A stretch of 64,000 nucleotides of DNA, from positions 4,650,001 through 4,714,000 of the forward strand of contig OX337228.1 in NCBI GenBank assembly GCA_946965045.2. Reading direction: 5' to 3'. The notes beneath the pieces were generated by a model that saw nothing but the letters and a program-made list of their open reading frames with translations, made no database searches and was not told the origin of the DNA. This document shows, piece after piece, positions 43,843 through 53,227 of the stretch (positions are counted from its first letter, which is position 1; the number at the start of each line of letters is the position of its first letter). The stretch is from Epithemia pelagica. Taxonomy: Eukaryota; Bacillariophyta; Bacillariophyceae; Surirellales; Surirellaceae. A program made the translations under genes and the position numbers.

Positions 43843-44974
43843 CATGGCATGCCTTGAGAGCTGGAGCCTGGAGGCCTTGTCGTCGTCAAACGAGAGCGAA
43901 TTGTGCAGCTGCTCCACAAAGCTGTTTGAACTCAACTCGACGACAACAACTGTACTTGACTCATGCAACGCGGTTCTACACAACATCAGTCACATGCACA
44001 TGGACGGAATGGCTCAACGTAGTTTAGACCATACGGCTCCCACTCGTGATGATGCAATCCCAAAGTCAAGATTTTGCGGTGACGTTTGTAGGAGTAGTTG
44101 GTAGTGCAGCTTGCTGCAGAAGATTATTCCATTGGACCGAACATTGTATCGTTCTTTTAGATCTTGGCAGCAGTTCTCTCGCAAGGCCATGGATACGTGC
44201 CTTTCGTGTTAGGTACAAACTATTGGCGGCACTCTATCGTTTGGGCCAACGAATTGCGACAGTTTGGACAGAACGAGAATTATGACTACAGTCAGTTTTC
44301 ATCGCATTCCGATGGGATTGTTCATGCAGACGCATGGTGGACGGAAACGATGGTTCGACGGCGTCCACGGTAGATTTAGGCATGCAAGTTCCTTTTGTAG
44401 ACGCTTTTTGCTTGTCGCCATCGTTCTTGTTGTGGTCGGTTGTCTGTTGTCTCATTTTTGTTGGCATGATATCTTTCTTGAGTCTTGAGCTATGTCTGCT
44501 AGCTAGACTGGAGCTGGACGAGGGTGGAGGAACAGGCTCCAAGGTCCAAGCCTGTCTATCATGGCGGGATCAAAAATGGGCGGGAGTAACCTTTTTGCAA
44601 TAGACAAACCTAGATTCAACGGTCCATCGCGCCGGCTCGGCAACCCAAAATTGTGAGAGTCCACTTTCCTCACTACATAGATTTAGATTTTCGAAATGTG
44701 TGTCATAACAGAAAACAGAGAAAGCAAGCCAAGACACCGATCTACTCGTAATACGATTCTCATTGACGTTGTTGTCGTCTAATCGACGAACCACGAACCG
44801 TTTTGCGAGAATTGATTCCTTCTGCTTTCACCAAGAGAGTAAGAGGACTAGCACGACGACGAAGCTTGGCTCCCGACGATCCAATACCAATAAGTGACCA
44901 CACCGTCCATAGAGCGAAAGAGAGGTGCTTGGAGGAGGTAGCTTTCGTTTGGCGTCTGTTACTTTGTCATCATC
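43843..44974. other. Unresolved region upstream of the CLEC16A-like gene
   Basis: Open frames of 60-107 codons on the plus strand may be exons of the tentative gene at 43246, or chance. The last 150 bases are the probable promoter and 5' UTR of the CLEC16A-like gene. Confidence 0.35.
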
Positions 44975-47900
44975 ATGATGATGATGAGTCCATCGGCGGC
45001 GGCAGCGTCGACGTCGACTTGTTCTCCGTTGATGGAGTTGGATACCTTGTTACAACGCATGGAAGGTCGTTTGCATCGTGCCAAGGAGCAAATGCTGGGA
45101 GGAGGAGAAGCAGACGACGTGGCCAATTCCCAATCGTCGTCGTATGCCAAGTCGTTTTTTGCATTTCGACGAACGCCCGTCAAACCAGAAGCAGGAGAAT
45201 CCAGTAGTAATAGTACTACTACGGGAAATTCGACCCACTTGTCCAATCCTGGAGAGGGACCAGCGAAATCACCGGCGCAGTCCACGAATAGTCCCAAGGC
45301 ACAGTTCATCGTTCTGCCCGAGCAAGAGTCGTTGATTGAAGATTTGCGGCGGATTGCCGAATTGGTGGTCATTGGGGAAAATTATGTAACACGTCAAGAA
45401 AAGAAGAAAGCATTGGCCATTCAGAAACGACAACAGCAAGAAGAACTGGAGATTAGCATTGACGTCCCACCCAAAGAGGAGGAGGAAGAGGAAGAAAATA
45501 AGAAGGACGATGACGAACCTGAACAGTCTCCGGATTTGGCCGATGTCTTTGATTTGTTCTTTGAACGCAATGCACTTGCCACATGGGTTCGGCTTTTGCG
45601 AGGCCGTGGTTTTGATGAGGAGGACGAGGATGGCAACCACATGGAACATGCATCTGTGGCAGACGAACACAAAACAACTACGGAACAGCCTCAAACACCA
45701 CCGCAAAAGTCACAGGCATGCTCATCCTCCCTGTGGTTGCCGCCCTTTGCCGTCGCGACGCAACTGGTCCAATCCATTTCCATTTTGGTACAAAACGTTT
45801 CTCGTGCCACTTCCTTGTACATGCTGTTTTCGAACGATCATATTAACGAGTTGATGAATTTGAATTTGGAATTCTACGAACATGCCGAGCGGTATCGTCG
45901 ACAAACCAGTACGACTCGAACCAACAACAAAAAGACATCTGCGGACTCGATTTTTGCGAGTCCGGAAGTGGCCGAATTGTCGACTCATTTTGTCACCTTT
46001 TTGAAGTCCTTGGCCTTGCGAATGAATACCGAAACGTTGCAATTCTTTTTGCAATATCCACCTCAACCCACCGTCGAGCATTTCGACGACGACCACTACC
46101 AAGACGAAACGGATGCCCACACGTTACGAGTGTCCAAATTCCCTCTCTACGACCGTGCCTTGGAGTTTTGTGCCGCCCATCAGGATTCCTTTGTCCGTGT
46201 CACGGCCATGAATATTTGTCTCAACACCATTCGACTCACGACCGTACAACAACAGGATGATGATGATGAACAACAGCAGCAAGATACTGGCACGACGACA
46301 CCGAGTGCATCCTTACACGATGCACAAGCCTTGCCCTTTCGAGAACGATTGGCCATGGCGCACTATACCTGCACACCCTCTCGAGTAGAACGATTGATTG
46401 CTCCGATTTTTACCAAACTTTCGGAACGATGGACGTTTTTGGATGAAGCCTTGCGAGCCATGGATACGTTTGACGTCGTACAAGGAGGAGGTGGAGATGG
46501 ATTGACGGCAACAACAACGACAGCCAGCAGTCCTTCACTCGCTGGTCCTCGCAACAACAATGAAAAAGTAGCCAAAGTACGAGAAAAAGTGAAGAGAGAA
46601 AAATTGGTTTCCACCTTTCGAGAAGCCTCTGCCAATTTACAAGATGAATTGTTTCTATTGGAAGATGTGTTCAAAGTGGGGTTGACCGTACTCAATGAAC
46701 AAATGATTGAAATGATGCTTGGTACGTTGTTCGTGTTTCGTTTCATTGCCGTGTGAACTGACACCACCACCTTCACTGACCTTCAACGACTTTGATTGTG
46801 CTGTGGTGCTGACGCTTCCTTGGTCGCCCGTTCCACAAAACAGCTACATTTGTATATCCGCTCCTGTTACAGCCGCTCATTTTATTTTCCCAACGATACA
46901 TGTCAACTGTGTTGCAGGGGGATTACAACTCGGCCGCAGCTTCGTCCTTGCATTGTGGTGATACCTTGGACCATCCATTTGGCACGAACAATGCCGTCGA
47001 TCGACGTGACGCTCTTGCCCAATTAACGGCCGTCATGGGACCAGCCAAAACGGCACTTTTTACCATGGCAGCCGCATTTCAATGCTTGACCAATCCGCCC
47101 CTCCTTCGCTTAATGTTTACCGCACTCCTCCATCCGATTTCGCCTGATTCGACAACCGTGCCCACGGTGCGCAGCAATTTGCAGGTGGCCATCATGGATA
47201 TGCATGGAAGGCGAACCATTCGAATGGATGACCACCATCAGGAGGACAATGATAGTACCAATGGTGTCGCTCCGGTCGTTTCCAACACACGAACGTCGTA
47301 TCCATTTGGAAAAGACGACAATCGGGAGGCAAACAAAGTGGGCCACGAAGAAGAAGAATCTTGTGTATTTGTCTTGGCTCCGGCACTGGCCGAAGTGCTT
47401 CAATTTCGTGGACACGATTATGGAATGATGGCCCGGACAAAGCCCAATTCGTACCGCAAAGCTATTCTACAGTGTCTGGAAATAGAACCGTTGGAGTTCA
47501 CATCCGTCCGACTCTTGGCTGTATGTACATTGGACGCAGCAATATCACGTCTGCATCCCCAATTAGCAGCCGATTTGTTGTTGGGAGTGCAGTTCCAGAC
47601 ATTGGCCGATGACATACCCATGGACGAACGAAATCTTGACTCCGTGTATGCGCACCAAGAACATGATCGTGGGTTGGGAGGCGGTGTACAACATGAATCA
47701 CGTCATTCAATTTCTATGCGTAGAGATGTCGTTGGCACAAATTTGGTGTCACAAGTTGTGTCGCCCTTGGTCACTGCCATTGTCACTGCCCGACCAAGTT
47801 GGAACCAGAAAGAATGGGTCTTGACGTATGACGGATTGGCCGCCCACGCTCTTTTACTACTGGCCAAGGGTGGTCCCTCCAGCGCGTTGGTGACGAGCTC

Positions 47901-49155
47901 GAAGGCATTGGAAATTCGACGCAATCAAGCAGCACAATGGATCCCTCAATTGCCCGAAGTAATGCACCGCCCCATGGGTGGTGGACCGGCATCCTACTTT
48001 TTGGTAGGTGCCCCGCATGTCAATGTGCCTGACTACGATTCCCAAATGTACGGTGGCGTCATGAATGCCCTACTGCACGGAATTTCGGCAACAGACAAGG
48101 ACGCCTCTATTGCGCAGTTTTTGAAATTGCTAACCCAGCAACAATCACCACGGGAAGCGGGCAAGGGAAAACGAGAAGAGGGGTTGTCTGTGGAGATCTC
48201 GGTGTGTGGTAGTTTTCAGGACATGACAAAACGGATTTCGGATGTTTTCCTCGGAGGAGAGGCATCCACATCCCCAAGAATGGGCATTCACTCTCCCAAG
48301 CAGCAACAACAACAGCAACAGGGAGGTGTGCGGCGAGACTTGCAGGAACTACGTGAATCCATATCCGTCTTCTTTCGAGTCGACGCCTTAGTGTCGCTGT
48401 TGAAAGATCTTGCTGTCAGTGGTGGTGTCGCTTTGCAGCAAAGTGCCGAGAATGTGGGAATTGCCTTCTCAGAGCATGGTCATTTCGTAAGCACAGTTGA
48501 ATATGAATTCTCCAAAAAGGTCTTTGCTCCAATTTCGCAACGATTGGCCAACGCTTTGCTGTTGACGTCGTCCGACCAGGATAAACGAGGTCTTGTCACT
48601 CCCGGCGCTACATTGCATTTGGCTGGATATCCAGCCATTCCCTGCGTATGTGAAGCTCCTGCATCTCTTTCGCATTTATTTGCCCATCCCGAATCTGGCA
48701 TTGTCGCGCAAGGAGTGACATGGCAAAGTCTATACCTTGTGTTTCAAGAGGGTTGGATGATCTTCGCACAGCCCATTCCAGGCGGAGCCAGCGGCGAAGG
48801 CCGAGTCATTGGTGGTTGTTTGTTGGACCGTACGTTTGTAGATCTAGATGGGACACCGGTGGCCGACCGAGGTGCCTCTCCGGCAAGGCGGCTGTTGTTT
48901 GCCCATGTCAGTCGGGAGGCCACACCACCGCCCTTGTTTTTGTTTGACGAGTGGCCAGCTCAGGACGATGGGAAACGAGCACTTACTCCGCTCACTCTGT
49001 TTGTCAGTCATTTGGATGTCTGGTGTGAGAATGAACGGGCTTGCAATTACGCCTATCAGGTTGCTTCTTCTCAAATTTTTGCCGCTAAAGCCAAACGAGG
49101 ACAAGAGATACGGTCCTTTTTAGCACCCGGCAATCGATATCTCAATCTTGCGTAA
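44975..49155 (+). CDS. CLEC16A/GOP-1-like protein with FPL domain, two exons
   Basis: Exon 1 44975-46721, exon 2 46940-49155, 1,320 residues. The GTACGT donor at 46722 is strong but phase 1; it keeps frame only with the GCCGCAG acceptor ending at 46939. The more obvious TTGCAG acceptor at 46917 would need a weaker donor (46733 or 46751). The N-terminal half has the FPL-domain pattern: SLIEDLRRIAELVVIGENY, LFFERNALATWVRLL, LVQSISILVQNVSRATSLYM, FSNDHINELMN, FVTFLKSLALRMNTETLQFF and FPLYDRALEFC, then VRVTAMNICLNTIRL. This matches animal CLEC16A/Ema and plant TT9, which act in endosome maturation, autophagy and mitophagy. The acidic and Gln-rich inserts are extra. The C-terminal half is less conserved. 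Assignment rests on motif order, seen by eye. Confidence 0.8.
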
Positions 49156-49327
49156 AAGTACACTGGCAAAACTGAGACGCCAAACATTCGGAATGGTTAT
49201 AGAAAACACTCACTTCCCATTATTTTCCCCCGGCTAGACGAACCGAAAATAGACTTGCGTTCCCAATCGGTTATATTATTTGTGGTCGTTTCTGTTGCAG
49301 AATGTTTGGGTATACTACCGCCATGTG
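49156..49327. other. Short convergent spacer
   Basis: 172 bp between the stops of the CLEC16A-like gene and PEX3. Nothing notable. Confidence 0.5.
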
Positions 49328-50890
49328 TTATTGGTTTAGTTGGTAGCCAATGTATTCCACAATTTCCAAAATGGGTGGAACATGCTCCATGGCACGTAGA
49401 TAGGCATTTTCCTTTGTTGTGGCAGGACTTGAGGTTGTTGATTGTTGTGGAGTGTCGTTGGTGTGCTGGTCATCAGGATTGGAGACCGAGAAGGCGGAAA
49501 AAAAGGCATGACACGTGGTTTTGAGACGTGTGACCAGTTGTGCCATGGCAAGTGATGTTGTTTGAGAGGACGAGGATTGCGGGGGACAATGGTTACTGAC
49601 GTTTTCACTATTTTGGGTGGGAACAGTAGGAGGAAGAAACACATCCTGGAGCATCTGGTGTTGCACAACCCGAATACAATCGTGGACAGCATCGTCGACC
49701 ATGGGACTTGCCAGAAAATCCCAAATGTGATTGCTATACCATTGACGACGACAAGCTTGGTTATCGTCCATTTCGTTGCTATGCACCTCGTCTTCATCAT
49801 AAACGACACTGGGTGGTTGCACCAGTCGTACCAGACTTCGTGGTGGTGTTGGCAAGCCATTGGAATTTGAAACGGAAGCATACGTATAGGGCGATGACTG
49901 TCGCAACTGTTGGTGAATTTGGTTCAAGAGAGTTTGAAGATGGCCACATGTCCAAGGTGAGTCAGGGCTGTATGCTGGACTGTGAAGAATATGATTGGAA
50001 GGGCAATGATATTGGAGGACATGTTGGACGGTGCGTTGGACCGTAGCGATCAAAGATGGCAATCCCTGTTCAAAAAAGTAGTGATAGGTTTGATCCAAAA
50101 TCCACTCATGGTCCTTATTGAAGCTGTCTTCTTTCGTGTCGTCTTGTGGTGCCTCACTTTTGTCCTGGCAGGAAAGCGATATAAGCATCGAGACTTGTGC
50201 AGTCAAGACGACAAACAACAAGCTTGGTGCATAGAGAGTGAGGACGAATCGTGAAATGCTTTGCACCACAATACTGTTCCACAATTCCTGTTCTTGTTGT
50301 TCTGTCGATTGTGTGCCCGTAGGTGCTGCTAAGTGTGATGGTTGTGGTTGATCCAAATCATCCTTCTTTTCGGCGTGTTCTTGTCGCTTCTGACGTCTCA
50401 AGGCTTGTAGGGCTTGTCGTTGAGGTTGAAAGTCGGTGGCTTGCCAAATCTGACGTTTCACAAGGGAAGAAACAAATCGGTTCAGGATTCGACGTACTTG
50501 GGTACGTCCTTGCCGTATCGTTCGTTGACGAAGATAACGACGGCGAATCATGGCATTGTCGTTGTTGGGCTGAGACGACGACGAAAACGAGCGACCCGTA
50601 CTACCATTCAAGAACGAGGACAAGAACGGAGATGCAGAATCTTGTGCATGGCCATTTTGTTGTTGAAATTGTGTTTGGGCGTCATTGTCGTTCTGGTTGG
50701 GATTCCAAACATGTTGATAGGCCCACGATACGAGTTGGTAAGCGCCATAAACAGCCAGAGCCGTGGTTCCAACGGACAACATGGATCCTCCCATGGAAGA
50801 TTGTGGTTGTGACCGCGACTGTGGTGGTGGTGGTGGTGGTGGCCGCCGCAAAGGTCGTTGTTTACGGTTGCCACTCGATGGTTGTTCCAT
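49328..50890 (-). CDS. PEX3: PEX3-like peroxisomal membrane biogenesis protein
   Basis: 520 residues from ATG 50890 (MEQPSSGNRKQRPLRR). PEX3 docks PEX19 with its cargo at the peroxisomal membrane. A basic N-terminus precedes one membrane segment (about 37-58, MLSVGTTALAVYGAYQLVSW), the PEX3 layout. The diagnostic core is ELWNSIVVQSISRFVLTLY, then APSLLFVVLTAQVSMLISL, aligning with the LWEDLKIISFTR...YSTCMLVVLLRVQLN region of animal PEX3. YHYFFEQGLPSLIATVQRTV fits the following conserved helix. Extra Ser/Gln/Asn-rich stretches between 60 and 110 and near 440-490 lengthen it beyond the usual 370-450 residues. Distant similarity, but several motifs in order make the call firm. Confidence 0.82.
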   Translation of the reverse strand: MEQPSSGNRKQRPLRRPPPPPPPQSRSQPQSSMGGSMLSVGTTALAVYGAYQLVSWAYQHVWNPNQNDNDAQTQFQQQNGHAQDSASPFLSSFLNGSTGRSFSSSSQPNNDNAMIRRRYLRQRTIRQGRTQVRRILNRFVSSLVKRQIWQATDFQPQRQALQALRRQKRQEHAEKKDDLDQPQPSHLAAPTGTQSTEQQEQELWNSIVVQSISRFVLTLYAPSLLFVVLTAQVSMLISLSCQDKSEAPQDDTKEDSFNKDHEWILDQTYHYFFEQGLPSLIATVQRTVQHVLQYHCPSNHILHSPAYSPDSPWTCGHLQTLLNQIHQQLRQSSPYTYASVSNSNGLPTPPRSLVRLVQPPSVVYDEDEVHSNEMDDNQACRRQWYSNHIWDFLASPMVDDAVHDCIRVVQHQMLQDVFLPPTVPTQNSENVSNHCPPQSSSSQTTSLAMAQLVTRLKTTCHAFFSAFSVSNPDDQHTNDTPQQSTTSSPATTKENAYLRAMEHVPPILEIVEYIGYQLNQ

Positions 50891-51202
50891 GATTCTTAGG
50901 AGAAGTAACAGCAGCCGCAGGAAGGATGCACAAGAACGAAGGCAACTACGATGTTGTCGGATTTTTCTTTTGGATGTGATAGGTCGATGAGATGAATGAG
51001 CCAGTGAAAAATGTGGGAGAGCCAAATGCAAGGGGGAATGAGGGTCGGTCTTATCGGCGTGAAATTTCACACATTTCACACTTCTGGCCGACGTGGCCTG
51101 ACGTTGCCAAGGTGGGTTGTGAAATTTTTGTGAATTTCACACGAGGCAATTTGAGGCCCCCCATTGCAGTTTCACCAAAATTTCACAATTCATCTACGTT
51201 GA

Positions 51203-51680
51203 GGCCGTTCCTTGATATTCTGCAAAAACAAAAATCGACACATGACATCACCTTTTTGTAGAAAATTGCGCGACACGCCCTCCTTTGGCATTTACAAAAC
51301 CAAAACCTATAACCGCACTTTTTCCCCCAAGGCCCCCAATAGTCCCCATATTCACTTCGATTTTTATAGACTAAAATTATCAAAGTAGGACATTATGAGC
51401 TTCCTCTTCATTGAGGTTAGGGGGACCGTTGGAGTCGAACGCGCGCCGTTCAAATCCTTAACCGTCATTTTTGTTTCTGTAGGGCCCAATGTACACTAGC
51501 AAGAAGAAAGCACTATCCCTAATGTCTGTTCAGCTTTTGCCGGCCTGCAAAAGTTGGACCCAACTTTTGCAGCCTCAAAAGCTGAAACAGCGTCGAACCC
51601 GGATTTGACGCCATATTTCCGGGTATTTTGTGACGTGTCACGCTCCAACTTTTGTTTTTGCAGAATATCAAGGAACGGCC
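51203..51680. mobile_element. MITE A, nested, 31-bp perfect inverted repeats
   Basis: Ends GGCCGTTCCTTGATATTCTG... at 51203-51233 are the exact reverse complement of 51650-51680. TGA occurs on both sides (51200-51202, 51681-51683). Internally, 51527-51590 holds inverted copies of CAGCTTTTG and GCAAAAGTTGG forming a long hairpin. 478 bp, no coding capacity. Confidence 0.85.
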
Positions 51681-51683
51681 TGA

Positions 51684-52301
51684 CTAGGTGTAATTTTCCC
51701 CACAGTACATTAGGACGTTCTTAACCCCTCCACCCTCCACAGCAATCACACAGCTATTGCCACCATGGAGTCGTCGTCCAGTGCACCTTCAGAAGAGGGC
51801 CATCGCAACAATCAACTCATCGTTTCGGCCGAACAAAACAATCCGGGGCCACGACATGACAATGGCACAAAAAGCAACAATCAACTACTCCCCATCTCTG
51901 GTTCTTTCAGTTCTACAGTTCTACAACAAACACAACGATCAACGCCTTGTTTCGGCCGAACGAGACAATCCTGTGCCGCGACAACGACAACAAACGCAAC
52001 AACCAACTATCAGTGAAACCATCACTTATACCAATGACAACAAGCAGCAGTGGTGGTGACTACATAATATAGGCTTATAATTAGTAGGAGTAAGTCGGTT
52101 GTATGTTTTGCACTTGTATGATTGTTGTTTATTACTCGCACAGGAAGGGTAAGCGCCTCGTCATGGTGAAAAGGTTCATCGGTACGAGGTACGAGTTACG
52201 ACTGCGAAAGACTGAGGTTTTGTGTGAAATCGATTTCACACCTATTGCCATCGATCGGACCCTTGTTTTTCACACCCACGACAGACGATACAAACAACAA
52301 T
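51684..52301. other. Interior of the outer transposon between the two nested MITEs
   Basis: A frame at 51765-52016 (83 codons, MESSSSAPSEEGHRNNQLIV) is Ser/Asn/Gln-rich with NNQL repeated three times. It probably reflects repeats (AACAATCAACT) rather than a gene. A perfect 20-bp palindrome GTGTGAAATCGATTTCACAC lies at 52222-52241. Confidence 0.5.
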
Positions 52302-52425
52302 GGGTCCTTACTGAAATGTTTTTATCATAAACATAACATAAAACATAAACACAACGCAAATTTTTGTAGGGCTCATAACCCGCTCATAACCTATTGGTTA
52401 TGTTTAAGTTTATGATTCGTCGCTT

Positions 52426-52457
52426 GGTTATGAGGCATGAATTCATGCCTCATAACC
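52426..52457. repeat. Perfect 32-bp palindrome
   Basis: Left arm GGTTATGAGGCATGAA and right arm TTCATGCCTCATAACC have no spacer; the centre is GAATTC. A candidate cruciform within MITE B. Nearby CGCATGCCC and GGGCATGCG (52502-52525) form a second, 9-bp hairpin. Confidence 0.9.
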
Positions 52458-52611
52458 GTTGTGTTCAAACATAACACAAAACACATCCGAAAAATTCTCA
52501 ACGCATGCCCAACACCGGGCATGCGCATGAAAATGGACACGAGTTCCCCACCAGATTCATGGGACTCTCTTGTTACACTGATGGTACGCTGGGTATGTCA
52601 CTTCCGCTCAA

Positions 52612-52740
52612 AGCTTGATGAGGAAAGAAGAAGGAAGGAAGAAGGAAGAAGGAAGAAGGAAGAAGGAAGAAGGAAGAAGGAAGGAAGAAGGAAGAAGGAA
52701 GAAGGAAGAAGGAAGAAGGAAGAAGAATCATCAAGCTTGA
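52612..52740. repeat. Purine microsatellite (GGAAGAA/GAAGAAG)n flanked by inverted repeats
   Basis: About 105 consecutive purines on the plus strand, made of GGAAGAA and GAAGAAGGAAG units. AAGCTTGATGA on the left and TCATCAAGCTT on the right are exact inverse copies. The purine tract could form triplex DNA. Confidence 0.85.
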
Positions 52741-53227
52741 CCATCACACTAGCTAGAACCTCTTTTTTGATGCCAAAGAAAAGCAAGGCAAAAGCATAGA
52801 GATGCGTCGGATTGAGGTGGGGGGAAACTTTGGAGAATTTTTGTGTTCCCGCTGTTATGTTTTATGTTTTGCTATTATGTTTTATGTTTCAAAGAGTTTC
52901 AGTGGCATGAGCAGTCATAAACATAAACATAACATAACGAGGCAAAAACTTTGTGTTTATGTTTTATGTTATGTTTATGATAGAAACATTTCAGTAAAGA
53001 CCCAATAGCTGCGACATTTGGAAGCTGGATTTGTGTGAAATGAGTGAAATATCACGCTCGATAAGACCGACCCTGAGGAGTGATGAGGGGGGAGCCAAAC
53101 TGCCATCTGGCATTCCGGACGTCGTACAGAAAATCTACCATGGCTATGTGGTGGGTGGCGGTATCTTGAGGAGATAGGGACAAAATTCTTCAATTCCATT
53201 CTTCGTGGTCTTCTTGCTCACAGAACC

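Larger units (their letters stand above)
52302..53003. mobile_element. MITE B, nested, about 52-bp inverted repeats
   Basis: Ends GGGTC(C/T)TTACTGAAATG... match in inverted orientation over about 52 bp with two mismatches, through ATCATAAACATAACATAAAA. AAT flanks both sides (52299-52301, 53004-53006). 702 bp with a purine microsatellite, a 32-bp palindrome and a 9-bp hairpin inside. No transposase. Confidence 0.85.
51042..53073. mobile_element. Non-autonomous DNA transposon (PIF/Harbinger-like ends), host of two nested MITEs
   Basis: Terminal inverted repeats of about 42 bp: GGGTCGGTCTTATCG is perfect, then GCGTGAAATTTCAC with two mismatches and one indel, continuing to CATTTCACAC. TGA flanks both ends (51039-51041, 53074-53076) as a 3-bp target duplication. 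Three-bp duplications and GG-starting ends resemble PIF/Harbinger MITEs. Subterminal GTGAAATTTCAC palindromes recur. Without its two insertions it would be about 850 bp. No transposase is encoded. Confidence 0.8.

Noticed and set aside
46722-46917. An internal frameshift or broken CLEC16A-like gene
   Set aside because: The strong donor at 46722 is in phase with an acceptor ending at 46939, so the gene can be intact without a frameshift.
51400-51470. Possible tRNA B-box (GTTCAAATCC) within MITE A
   Set aside because: No A box at proper distance and no cloverleaf pairing.
52437-52799. A 120-codon plus frame with an Arg/Lys/Glu-rich stretch
   Set aside because: It is the translation of the purine microsatellite inside MITE B.
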